A stretch of DNA of 8,200 bases from NCBI GenBank assembly GCA_027295745.1, contig JAPUKI010000296.1:1-8200 (forward strand). Reading direction: 5' to 3'. A program made the position numbers and the translations under genes. Positions 1-6,800 of this stretch are shown one piece after another (positions within the stretch are counted from its first letter, which is position 1; each line of letters starts with the position of its first letter). The notes under the pieces are model-generated. The model was not told the origin of the DNA and searched no databases. It saw nothing but the letters and a program-made list of their open reading frames with translations. This DNA is from Acidobacteriota bacterium (GTDB lineage: Bacteria > Acidobacteriota > UBA6911 > RPQK01 > JADFOI01).

Positions 1-2
1 GC

Positions 3-167
3 CATGAAGTTCGTCTTCACACACCGGTTTTGAGGTCAGATTCCCTCCGTGAACCGACAAGCTCAGGTCCGGGACTGGCAGAACAGAAACCGAAAGGGTT
101 GGTGGATTGTGCTGTCAGTGATGGAGATCACCTCGTCATTATATGTCCCCTCAATAGAATAGTATGA
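3..167 (+). CDS. Possible C-terminal fragment of an upstream gene (unidentified)
   Basis: Reading frame 3 is open from the left edge of the window for 54 codons and closes with TGA at 165-167. The stop overlaps the ATG of the PilZ gene at 164 in an ATGA arrangement, which is common for translationally coupled genes. The predicted tail is hydrophilic and ends in a short hydrophobic stretch (LVIICPLNRIV). The next gene has no Shine-Dalgarno sequence, which would fit coupling. I do not recognise the protein. An open stretch of this length also arises by chance several percent of the time, so the call is weak. Confidence 0.3.
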   Translation, partial: HEVRLHTPVLRSDSLREPTSSGPGLAEQKPKGLVDCAVSDGDHLVIICPLNRIV

Positions 168-874
168 TGCTAGTGACTCCGAAAAGGCGGAAGCCGAACC
201 GAGATCCCGGGTTAAGCGTTGCAAGGGTCTCCATCGAAGGCCCTGACCGTTACCTCACTGTCGGGTTGAGGCTCTCTATAGCCCCCTTGCTCAAGCCCAG
301 CGCTGAACTGGCGGCCACGGTCACGGAGATCTCTTCAGACCAGATCGGCCTCGAGCTGTTGAGATGCACTTCCGAGCGCTCTTTTCGAAAAGGAGACCGA
401 GTTCGGATCAAATACTGGGAAGAGGCGGTCTACTACTTTGACTCCGAGATCCTCACGGTCTCCGGCCCTGCCAATGAACGAGTGTTGATCTCAAAACCTC
501 GTGAAGGGATATCCGTCCAGCGCAGGAAAGCGGCTCGAGTTCGTGTGCCGGTCCCGTTTTCGTTCACGGTCATAAATGCTGCCAAAACCCAGCTCGTGGG
601 CGAGAAGGTTCCTCAATCCAAGACCCAGAACATCAGCGTGGGTGGCTTGAAATTCGAGACAAGTCTTCCCTTGACGTTGGGGGACAGGTTGGAGATGAAC
701 CTTCGTTTGCCCCCCTCACAGCTCGTAAATGCAGTGGGATGGGTGGTTCGGTCTGAACCGGTCGAACGCGACGGAAAATCCCTCAACGCAGTCGCCCTGG
801 AGTTCCTGCAGTTGGATGCGGAAGAGCAGAACCAACTCCTGCTCTTCCTGCTCAGTTGCCTCAACGACAGTTAG
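164..874 (+). CDS. PilZ-domain protein, YcgR-like two-domain layout
   Basis: This 236-residue cytoplasmic protein carries a C-terminal PilZ domain (about residues 118-232), the usual bacterial receptor domain for cyclic di-GMP. Both ligand-binding motifs are present: RxxxR at R121-R125 (within QRRKAAR) and [D/N]xSxxG at N156-x-S158-x-x-G161 (NISVGG). Residues 25-115 form a beta-rich region that fits a YcgR-N-type flanking domain, though that part is only inferred from its position and the strand pattern. The very basic N-terminus (PKRRKPNR) is probably disordered. There are two adjacent ATG codons, at 164 and 167, and no Shine-Dalgarno sequence before either. A TAGAAT hexamer at 155-160 ends 6 nt before the second ATG and could be a -10 box giving a leaderless mRNA; coupling to the preceding frame is the alternative. 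The output partner is unknown; motility, polysaccharide secretion and transcription are the usual targets of such proteins. Confidence 0.9.
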   Translation: MMLVTPKRRKPNRDPGLSVARVSIEGPDRYLTVGLRLSIAPLLKPSAELAATVTEISSDQIGLELLRCTSERSFRKGDRVRIKYWEEAVYYFDSEILTVSGPANERVLISKPREGISVQRRKAARVRVPVPFSFTVINAAKTQLVGEKVPQSKTQNISVGGLKFETSLPLTLGDRLEMNLRLPPSQLVNAVGWVVRSEPVERDGKSLNAVALEFLQLDAEEQNQLLLFLLSCLNDS

Positions 875-946
875 CAGCTCGTTTACCATCTATCCATTTC
901 TCTCTTCTCGATTTTCTTCCTCCGCGACTACAGAGTCTTCTTGGGT

Positions 947-974
947 TTGTTTCTGAGCTGAAACTCCATATAAT
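947..974 (+). promoter_or_regulatory. Candidate promoter giving a near-leaderless mRNA
   Basis: A perfect TATAAT lies at 969-974, with TTGTTT at 947-952 as a partial -35 box (16 bp spacer). Transcription would begin about 7 nt past the -10 box, within 0-3 nt of the ATG at 984. The stretch just before that ATG is pyrimidine-rich (TTCCCCCTTC) and contains no Shine-Dalgarno sequence, consistent with leaderless translation. Confidence 0.5.
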
Positions 975-983
975 TCCCCCTTC

Positions 984-1319
984 ATGGGAAGACGAATTCG
1001 GAAGTTGCTTTATGAACTCAGTGGGCAGGGATCTCTTGTTCAAGGAGATGAGAAACTCCTGGATGTTCCCTACCTTTTAAAGTTCTTTCAGGAAATCATT
1101 ATCACGGATGGGGAGGAAAAGATCACGGGTTTAACGGATTTTGCGGGTACTCTTTCACCTGACGATCACTACAGTTTAGCGCTGTTGGTTGGAAAGAAAC
1201 TGACGCTTCACCTGGAAGAAGATCGCTGTCTTGAAGTCACCGTAACGAGTACCAGCGGAAAGATCCTCAAGCATGGGGAGATCTACCCATGTGATGGGGC
1301 TACTGAAGATAAGCCGTAG
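984..1319 (+). CDS. Hypothetical protein, 111 aa
   Basis: I do not recognise this family. The frame encodes an acidic to neutral soluble protein with no signal peptide or membrane segment. An N-terminal basic amphipathic stretch (residues 2-11) and a helix around DVPYLLKFFQEI (27-38) precede an alternating beta-strand pattern (about 40-103), including LTLHLEED and CLEVTVTSTSGKIL. That could form a small beta-rich domain. Support for it being real comes from the start sitting just behind a perfect TATAAT box and from the protein-like residue composition. It lies 109 bp after the PilZ gene on the same strand, but the separate promoter suggests independent expression. The intervening bases are strongly pyrimidine-rich on this strand and hold no clear terminator. 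A role linked to the PilZ protein is possible, but nothing in the sequence shows it. Confidence 0.6.
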   Translation: MGRRIRKLLYELSGQGSLVQGDEKLLDVPYLLKFFQEIIITDGEEKITGLTDFAGTLSPDDHYSLALLVGKKLTLHLEEDRCLEVTVTSTSGKILKHGEIYPCDGATEDKP

Positions 1320-1324
1320 CTAAA

Positions 1325-1352
1325 GAGAGGCCCTTGCCGAGAGCAGCCTCTC
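1325..1352. terminator. Inverted repeat between convergent genes, possible terminator
   Basis: GAGAGGC at 1325-1331 is matched by GCCTCTC at 1346-1352, giving a 7 bp stem with a 14 nt loop. It lies between the stop of the 984-1319 gene and the stop of the opposing pentapeptide-like gene, and it overlaps the latter stop codon. There is no T-tract on either side, so it is not a canonical intrinsic terminator; its position is the main argument. Confidence 0.3.
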
Positions 1353-1608
1353 AATGGACCGAACTTGAGCCGGCCGTCTCTGCTCTCTTGGGAGCTTGTG
1401 GCCCCATTCCGAAATGCTTCAAGAAGTTGATGGTTTTCCCGGCTGCTCCGACAAACCGAATCTTGCAATTCACGAACTTACAGTTGGTCCAACTGAAGTC
1501 TCCTCCACTAAACACGAGAATACATTGCGTGATGGTACAGTCTTCAAAGTGATGGTCGTCCATTTGGAGAACTGTGTCTTTCAGAGTTTGCTCGGCAATC
1601 ACCTTCAT
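1351..1608 (-). CDS. Small pentapeptide-repeat-like protein, 85 aa
   Basis: The core, residues 17-68, shows the alternating Phe/Cys pattern of a short right-handed beta-helix: HFEDC (20-24), TITQC (25-29), WTNCKFVNC (40-48), with Cys24, Cys29, Cys43 and Cys48 spaced in fives. It ends in FVGAAGKTINFLKHF (52-66). This layout matches a widespread small family of cytoplasmic proteins that I know only as hypothetical, in which an FxNCxF-type core is followed by a GAAxxTxxFL tail. The biochemical role is unknown. The frame stays open upstream to 1770, but that extension looks non-coding, and the ATG at 1608 sits directly before the recognisable fold. Only a weak GTGAG precedes it. The residues after 68 are low-complexity and probably disordered. 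It is divergent from glutamate dehydrogenase, with 202 bp between the two starts. Confidence 0.7.
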   Translation of the reverse strand: MKVIAEQTLKDTVLQMDDHHFEDCTITQCILVFSGGDFSWTNCKFVNCKIRFVGAAGKTINFLKHFGMGPQAPKRAETAGSSSVH

Positions 1609-1641
1609 CTCACTAACGAGGTTAACCAAAAAAAGACTCAC

Positions 1642-1662
1642 TTTCCACAAAAAGTGTGGAAA
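1642..1662. repeat. Inverted repeat, 8 bp arms, in the divergent intergenic region
   Basis: TTTCCACA (1642-1649) and TGTGGAAA (1655-1662) form a perfect 8 bp stem around AAAAG. It lies 34 bp before the start of the pentapeptide-like gene. It could be a protein-binding dyad or a hairpin in that gene's leader. The stem alone does not distinguish these, and chance is possible in AT-rich DNA. Confidence 0.4.
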
Positions 1663-1713
1663 CGTTGTGAATCCTTCTGCAGTCGCAGGCCTTGGACAAG
1701 TGTTTGAGCATCT

Positions 1714-1735
1714 TGCACTGAAAGAGTGCATTTTT
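1714..1735 (+). terminator. Small hairpin with T5 upstream of glutamate dehydrogenase
   Basis: TGCACT (1714-1719) pairs with AGTGCA (1725-1730) around GAAAG and is followed directly by TTTTT (1731-1735). It has the form of a weak intrinsic terminator read on the + strand. No + strand gene ends here, so it would act either as a guard against upstream read-through or as an attenuator if the glutamate dehydrogenase mRNA begins further left. A 6 bp stem is short, so confidence is low. Confidence 0.3.
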
Positions 1736-1810
1736 GAAACTGGGTTGCTCAGGGGTGAGACAGACCGCACGTTTGCCGGCTTTGTTGTTAGACTGTCCTA
1801 AAGGAATGAA

Positions 1811-3184
1811 ATGATACAACCTGTAAGAAAAGAAACTCAAGCTCCGGACCACCAGGAAGATCTGAACCCATACCACATCGCCCAGCAACAGTTTGACTGG
1901 GCTGCCCGCTACCTTCCCAAACTCGAAGCCGGCCTGGGGGAGTTCCTGAAGAGGCCGGATAGGCTGGTCACCGTCGAGTTTCCCATTGAGACGGAAGACC
2001 ACGTGGTCAAGAACTTTGTAGGATATCGAGCCGTGCACAACCGGGGTCGAGGACCCGGCAAAGGAGGGGTCCGCTACCACCTGGATGTTACTGCAGATGA
2101 GGTGCGGGCTCTGGCCTCCTGGATGACCTGGAAGTGTGGAGTAGTAGACCTGCCCTTTGGCGGTGCCAAGGGAGGCGTGGTCTGTGACCCCAAAACACTC
2201 ACCACCAGTGACTTACAGAAGATAACTCGGCGCTTCATTGTCGAGCTGGGCGAGGCGATCGGACCACACACCGACATCCTGGCTCCCGACGTCAACACCA
2301 ACTCCGAGACCATGGCTTGGATCTACGATACCTACGACATGATGCACCAGGGCCAGAACAATCTGGGAGTGGTCACTGGCAAACCCCTGGATCTGGGCGG
2401 GTCCCTGGGCCGTCGCGAGGCCACCTCCCGTGGCTGCCTGTTTGCCACTCAGCAAGCCCTACTCCAGGGAGTCGTTCCGGGCCTGGAGCAGGTCGAAGGC
2501 GCTACCGTTGTGGTGCAGGGGTTTGGCAATGCAGGCTCCATTGCTGCCGAGCTGTTCGCGGAGGCGGGTGCTTGTATTATCGGAGTGAGCGACTCGCGAG
2601 GTGGAATTCATCTGCCCAAGGGACTGGATCCGGCCGTAGCCCTTGAACACAAGAAGCGCACAGGCTCAGTCGTGGATCTCCCAGACACCAGCAACGTGAG
2701 CAACGAGGAGCTCCTGACGCTGCCCTGCGACATCCTTATTCCGGCCGCCCTGGAGAATCAGATTCGCCGGGATAACGCCCCCCTCGTGCGCGCCCGCTTC
2801 ATAGCAGAAGCAGCCAACGGTCCCACTACGCCGGCAGCCGACCGTATTCTGTTCGAGAAGGGAGTGCCCGTGCTTCCAGACATACTCGCCAATGCAGGAG
2901 GAGTCACGGTCAGCTATTACGAGTGGGTCCAGAACAACAAGAATGAACAGTGGGATCTTGACGAAGTGAATGGCAAATTGCAGGTCAAGATGACACGGGG
3001 GACCGAAGGGGTAATCGAAAAACAGCGGGAGATCAACGACTCGTTGGACGATCTGGAAAGCCAGCGAAAGGAACGAGATCCCTCTGGTGATGCTCTCGCA
3101 CCAGTGGATTTGCGCACAGCCGCCTATGTGCTGGCGATCGAGCGAGTGTCCCGGGTGACCCTGGAGCGAGGGATCTGGCCGTAA
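1811..3184 (+). CDS. gdhA: Glu/Leu/Phe/Val-type glutamate dehydrogenase
   Basis: This is a cytoplasmic oxidoreductase that interconverts glutamate and 2-oxoglutarate plus ammonia with NAD(P). The substrate domain holds the conserved lysines K84 (in GPGKGGVRYH), K108 and the catalytic K120 (in PFGGAKGGV), plus D160 (in LAPDVNT). The Rossmann nucleotide-binding loop is VVQGFGNAG (234-242). Further family signatures are EAANGPTTPAAD (333-344) and LANAGGVTVSYYEWVQN (359-375), and the C-terminus has the usual DLRTAAYVLAIERV. At 457 residues it is longer than the usual 410-430. Most of the excess is a charged, probably helical insertion around residues 403-431, just before the last helix. AAGGA at 1801-1805 lies 5 nt before the ATG and supports this start. 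Leucine or valine dehydrogenase is unlikely given the glutamate-dehydrogenase-style signatures. The cofactor preference cannot be decided by eye. It ends 4 bp from the stop of the opposing membrane-protein gene. Confidence 0.96.
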   Translation: MIQPVRKETQAPDHQEDLNPYHIAQQQFDWAARYLPKLEAGLGEFLKRPDRLVTVEFPIETEDHVVKNFVGYRAVHNRGRGPGKGGVRYHLDVTADEVRALASWMTWKCGVVDLPFGGAKGGVVCDPKTLTTSDLQKITRRFIVELGEAIGPHTDILAPDVNTNSETMAWIYDTYDMMHQGQNNLGVVTGKPLDLGGSLGRREATSRGCLFATQQALLQGVVPGLEQVEGATVVVQGFGNAGSIAAELFAEAGACIIGVSDSRGGIHLPKGLDPAVALEHKKRTGSVVDLPDTSNVSNEELLTLPCDILIPAALENQIRRDNAPLVRARFIAEAANGPTTPAADRILFEKGVPVLPDILANAGGVTVSYYEWVQNNKNEQWDLDEVNGKLQVKMTRGTEGVIEKQREINDSLDDLESQRKERDPSGDALAPVDLRTAAYVLAIERVSRVTLERGIWP

Positions 3185-3188
3185 TCTC

Positions 3189-3449
3189 CTAAGTCAAGTA
3201 TCGAACTATTGTTTTCCTCACCGCATAAAAAGCCACACCCAGCCAAAACAAATTCAAGAGAGCAGATGGGTAGGCTCCGTAGTGGAGCGTATTGATCATG
3301 AGAAAGATACTCCCTACCGCATTCAGGAGCTGGTAGCCAGTTGAATCGCCCTCTACCCTTTTGGCTGAGACAAGTGCATACGCTACCAGAAGGGCTGCCG
3401 CACCGATCCAGCCCAGGATGTCGATCAAAGTAGTCATGTTCATTATCAT
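3189..3449 (-). CDS. Small membrane protein, CBU_0592-like domain
   Basis: This 86-residue protein is almost entirely membrane-embedded. Three hydrophobic helices can be seen: about residues 7-25 (ILGWIGAAALLVAYALVSA), 40-54 (LLNAVGSIFLMINTL) and 61-77 (PSALLNLFWLGVAFYAV). The arrangement of GWxGaxxLLxAYaLvS, then YQLLNxxGS, then YPSxxLNxxW fits the CBU_0592-like family of inner-membrane proteins, whose function is unknown. The ATG at 3449 is chosen because AGGAG (3457-3461) lies 7 nt upstream. The frame continues to 3530, but that part is not membrane-like and has no ribosome site. Two further in-frame ATGs follow at 3443 and 3437. It lies 104 bp downstream of the zinc-ribbon gene on the same strand, so it may be co-transcribed with it. 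It converges on glutamate dehydrogenase with 4 bp between the stops. Confidence 0.85.
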   Translation of the reverse strand: MIMNMTTLIDILGWIGAAALLVAYALVSAKRVEGDSTGYQLLNAVGSIFLMINTLHYGAYPSALLNLFWLGVAFYAVRKTIVRYLT

Positions 3450-3456
3450 GAGTCTG

Positions 3457-3461
3457 CTCCT
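3457..3461 (-). promoter_or_regulatory. Shine-Dalgarno site that fixes the start of the CBU_0592-like gene
   Basis: On the minus strand this reads AGGAG, 7 nt before the ATG at 3449. It favours that start over the open frame extending to 3530. Confidence 0.7.
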
Positions 3462-3553
3462 GTGCCATGTACGCGGAAAGGGAACTCCGGGGGGTGGGAG
3501 TGTAACAAAGTTCAGGCTATTCAGAGCCACCGGCTCCGCAAGAGCTAGGCCGC

Positions 3554-3757
3554 TCAGGTGAAGTTTCCGCGGCCACAGGCACGTTCATGAGGAACCGATG
3601 TCGTGGAGGTGCTTCTTCCACCAACCGCGAAGGTTGAAAGCAGCTTCTCTACTCGGTTGCTGTTGCAGTTGGGACACTCGCTGGGGGTAGAACTGCTCAA
3701 AACAATCTTCTCAAAGTTGGTTTTGCAGTCGTTACATCGGTACTCGAAGATCGGCAT
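3554..3757 (-). CDS. FmdB-family zinc-ribbon protein
   Basis: This is a 67-residue protein with the standard opening MPIFEYRCNDC. Two CxxC knuckles, C8-C11 and C28-C31, form a rubredoxin-like zinc ribbon. The hydrophobic spacing (FEKIV, then VEKLLSTFAV) matches the FmdB/CxxC_CXXC_SSSS family. Family members are often called putative regulators, after a gene near formamidase or formate metabolism loci, but the molecular role is not settled. The C-terminal tail is Ser/Thr-rich and carries a single extra Cys at 61, a shortened form of the Gly/Ser/Cys-rich tail common in the family. The frame is open upstream to 3874, but the family N-terminus begins exactly at this ATG. No Shine-Dalgarno sequence is present; a TATAAT box ends 6 nt before the ATG, so the mRNA is probably leaderless. 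The gene follows the transporter-like gene on the same strand by 47 bp. Confidence 0.92.
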   Translation of the reverse strand: MPIFEYRCNDCKTNFEKIVLSSSTPSECPNCNSNRVEKLLSTFAVGGRSTSTTSVPHERACGRGNFT

Positions 3758-3763
3758 GAGTCC

Positions 3764-3792
3764 ATTATACGGAATTCGGGGACTGTCCCCAA
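3764..3792 (-). promoter_or_regulatory. Promoter for the FmdB-family gene, leaderless type
   Basis: On the minus strand TTGGGG (3792-3787) and a perfect TATAAT (3769-3764) are separated by exactly 17 bp. The predicted first transcribed base coincides with the A of the ATG at 3757. The -35 box is weak (TTG plus three mismatches), and a 13 bp palindrome overlaps it and the spacer. Confidence 0.6.
3778..3790. repeat. Perfect 13 bp palindrome GGGGACTGTCCCC
   Basis: GGGGAC and GTCCCC flank a single central base. The element lies between the stop of the transporter-like gene and the -10 box of the zinc-ribbon gene, overlapping that gene's -35 box. I have seen similar GGGGAC(A/T)GTCCCC units as dispersed intergenic repeats in bacterial genomes, so it could be a REP-like unit. 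It could also be an operator. A single copy in this window cannot decide. Confidence 0.55.
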
Positions 3793-3804
3793 ACTCTCTC
3801 CTCG

Positions 3805-6800
3805 TCACCCCCTCTCCCGACCTGCGCTGGCGAGATGCTGGAGAATCGCCCAGCTCAGACCAGGTTCGCCGCACAAAAGGTCAACCAGGTCCTGGAAGGG
3901 GAGCAGCAAGACAGTACAATCGTCCACACACTGGGCGCTCACCTCGTGCCGAGTCTGGCCCACCCAAGACCAGAAATCCAGCGCGCGTTTCTCCACTGTC
4001 TCTTCATTTTCCTGGTTCTCCAGGCGCACAGATCCTTCGACCAGAAGAAAGAACTTTGAATGGGGCTCTCCCTTCTGAAACAAAGTCTCTCCCGCCTTGT
4101 ACATCTTTTCCTGACAGAGCTGGGCCAATTGGGCCAGGTGATCGGTGGAAGCGGAGCTGAAAAGCTCCACCTCTTGCAGAAGAAGGACTTTTTCAATTGT
4201 TGTCAGCATAAGAATTGCTCTCCTCTCATCAGGTCCAGCAGGAGTTGTTGTCATGCTTGTCAAGACCCATTGGGCGGTCTCCTGAACCAAAGAATCGACG
4301 TCTTGGCAGGCCAGCCGCACAGCTTTTTCGAGGATCGGGCTGGGCTGCTCTCTCAGGGCGGCCATGACGCAACATCGCAGCCAGGAGTCAACGTCCGAGA
4401 GGGCGTCCAGAGCGATTCCATCCCGATCAGAGGGAAGATGAAATAGCCGACGTCCTGTGCGGGCCAGCTCCTGTCGACTCTCCTCGCTGAAGATAGGAAG
4501 TAAGGTCTGTCTGAGTTCACCTTTGATCCTGGTATCGATCAGCTCGATGGCGTTTTCCCGAAGTTCCTGCTTGCTGCTGATGTATCCCAAATAGGAGAAA
4601 TAGGCGTCTCCGCGGGGCAGGAACAGCTCCAAGCCTCGAAAGATCTTTTCAATTGTCCAGTTCATTCGCTCACTGTTCGTTTTACGGAGAAGTCTCCAGG
4701 CGTTTCCCTCTCTCTTGCTTGCAATCGATTCGATATTCACCAGTTCATAGTACTGTTTGGCCCATATTTGCAGAAGCGGTATAAAGGACCCTTGGGTATA
4801 GGAAAGATCCTGGTCGTCTCGGATTTTGTTGAGACCCTTGAGGGCACTGTAGGAGACCGCGGGATCAGCTGAATAAAGGGCTGTTACAAGACCTGCTCGT
4901 GCGGATGATGTATTGATGCGGGTGAGAATGAAGGGAAGCTGCCGTGCAATGAAAGGTCCAACTGCCGGGTCTCGAAGCAGCTCCCTCAGACGTGAAACAG
5001 CCGCATCGCCATAATGAATGAGGGCCCGACACGCCGCCGGGCGACTCCAGTTGGGTTTCAGAAGACTGATGAGAGCGTCCAGAAGCCGCGGCTCTGCATA
5101 GAGCCCAATGGTTTCAATGGCGGCTCTGGCGGGTTCCCCGGGCAGTCCGCTCATCCACTGCCTGAGAAGAGGGAGGAAGGCGGGACTTTTGATTTTCCCC
5201 ATTAACCGAGCCAGGATAGGAATCCTGTCCGGTCGCTCATCCCGGCTCCACTGCAGCAGCTGGGAAGGCCTGAGGAAACGGCCGGGGTCTTCGCTATAGA
5301 GATCCAGATAGTGCAAATACACTGTATCAGGCACCCATTGGGACTCCAGCTTCTTCTTCAGGTGCTTCAAATACTTGGTGGGCTCCTGACGCACGAACAC
5401 GTGAAAGGCAGCAGCACCCACTCGGGGATCCACATGATTGACCAGGGGCTCCACTGTTTCTAACCATCCCTGACTGACAGGGAAAAGGCTGGGCACCTGA
5501 GACTGCAAAAGCTCTTCCCCATGACCGGGGAACTCCGTGATGCCCTCTTCACTTCTGGGACTGACAGCCGCGAGTTGTTCCAGGGCGAAGTGAACCTTGT
5601 TGGGGTTAAGGCTCTGCAGTGCCGCCAATAAAGCATTCTGAGCCCCGGCCCCTTCCAACAAGAGGGAGGGCGGCAAGCGGCGTGCTGATTTGCCCTCCAG
5701 GCTGTGCCGCAGGATTTCCACATACTGCTTTCCCAGCTGGAAGGCCAGGTAGGCCCACACTAGAGCCGCCAGCAGGATCGTAATCTGAATGGCGATCACC
5801 GGACTGACAAGCAGACTTGAAACTCCCAGAAAAACAGCTGCCCCCAGAGCGTCTCCGAAACGGAAGACGGCCAGGTCAATGAAGCTCTTCAGGGTGACGG
5901 TTTGAGGACTGGAGATGGGTACATAAAGCACCTCCAGGCCGGTCCGATGGATGGAAGGGCGGAGAAATCCATCGATGCCTTTGAAAGTTACGATGGCCCC
6001 AAAGCCGGCAAGGATGACTATGCTCGCTGACCCGCCCAGAAGGGCCAGAGGAAGTACCAGCAAGGCAACACCAACGCCGAAGTTGCGCAGGACTGAACGG
6101 GTGGCAAACAATTGAAACAGTGCTGCGAAGACGTACATGGTCCCCAGCAGTGTTCCGACAAACCAGGTGATCTCTTCCTCCGACCCAGGGTATCGCTGCT
6201 CCAAAAACCACTGGTATTGCAAGTCAATCAAGGTGGTGGTAAAGGCAGAGACCAGGACAATCCCGGCCAGATTTGTCAGATAGGGCGATGCCAGGAGTTC
6301 ACCCAGAGAAGAGGCGGTAGCCGGCGCGGAAGAGGTCTCAGAGGGGGTGGGGAGTCTTAGCCCCAAGCGGCTGCCTTTACAGCGATAGATTGCCCGCAGT
6401 ACCCATTGCAAAATAATCAAGATTGCAAACACGTGTATGAGCAGCCACCTGGCATTGAGCGTCCCCGAGACCAGGGCAATATAGTAACCACCGCAGGCGC
6501 CGCCTAGAATCCCCCCTGTTCCAAACAGGGCAAAAAGACGTTTGGCCTCTCGTGTACTGTAAAGATCAAGAGCAATCACCCAACCCAGGGTGGGGACCAG
6601 TAAGCTGAAGAGGCCCCCCCAGATATAAAAGGTAAGGTAGACCCAGAATTGCTCCTTTCCCACCAGGAACCAGAAGAATACGAGGCTGAGGAGAAAGAAA
6701 CCAAGGGTACTGAGGGCCATGCCCAAATGGGAGTATTGGCGAGCCAGGTAGCGGTAGAGGAGGACAATCAGACCGGAGAGTAGAACCAGAACTGCGTACA

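Noticed and set aside
875..960. CAGCTC and GAGCTG at the two ends of the gap after the PilZ gene
   Set aside because: Six-base arms about 75 nt apart are easily found by chance and form no compact structure.
1609..1770. N-terminal extension of the pentapeptide-like frame to an ATG at 1770
   Set aside because: The 54 extra residues have no pattern of the family, cover a hairpin-rich intergenic segment, and the recognisable protein starts right after the ATG at 1608.
1622..2080. 152-codon open frame on the - strand across the start of glutamate dehydrogenase
   Set aside because: It is antisense to a well-supported gene and its start region and has no recognisable features.
3524..3536. GAGCC-ACC-GGCTC hairpin downstream of the FmdB-family gene
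   Set aside because: The stem is short and no T-tract follows on the minus strand, so I do not call it a terminator.
3758..3874. Extension of the FmdB-family frame to an ATG at 3874
   Set aside because: It would overlap the end of the NTT-type gene, cross the promoter and palindrome, and precede the invariant MPIFEYRC family start.
3603..4160. 185-codon open frame on the + strand
   Set aside because: It is antisense to the zinc-ribbon gene and the end of the NTT-type gene; the composition is proline/arginine-rich and matches no family, as expected of a shadow frame.
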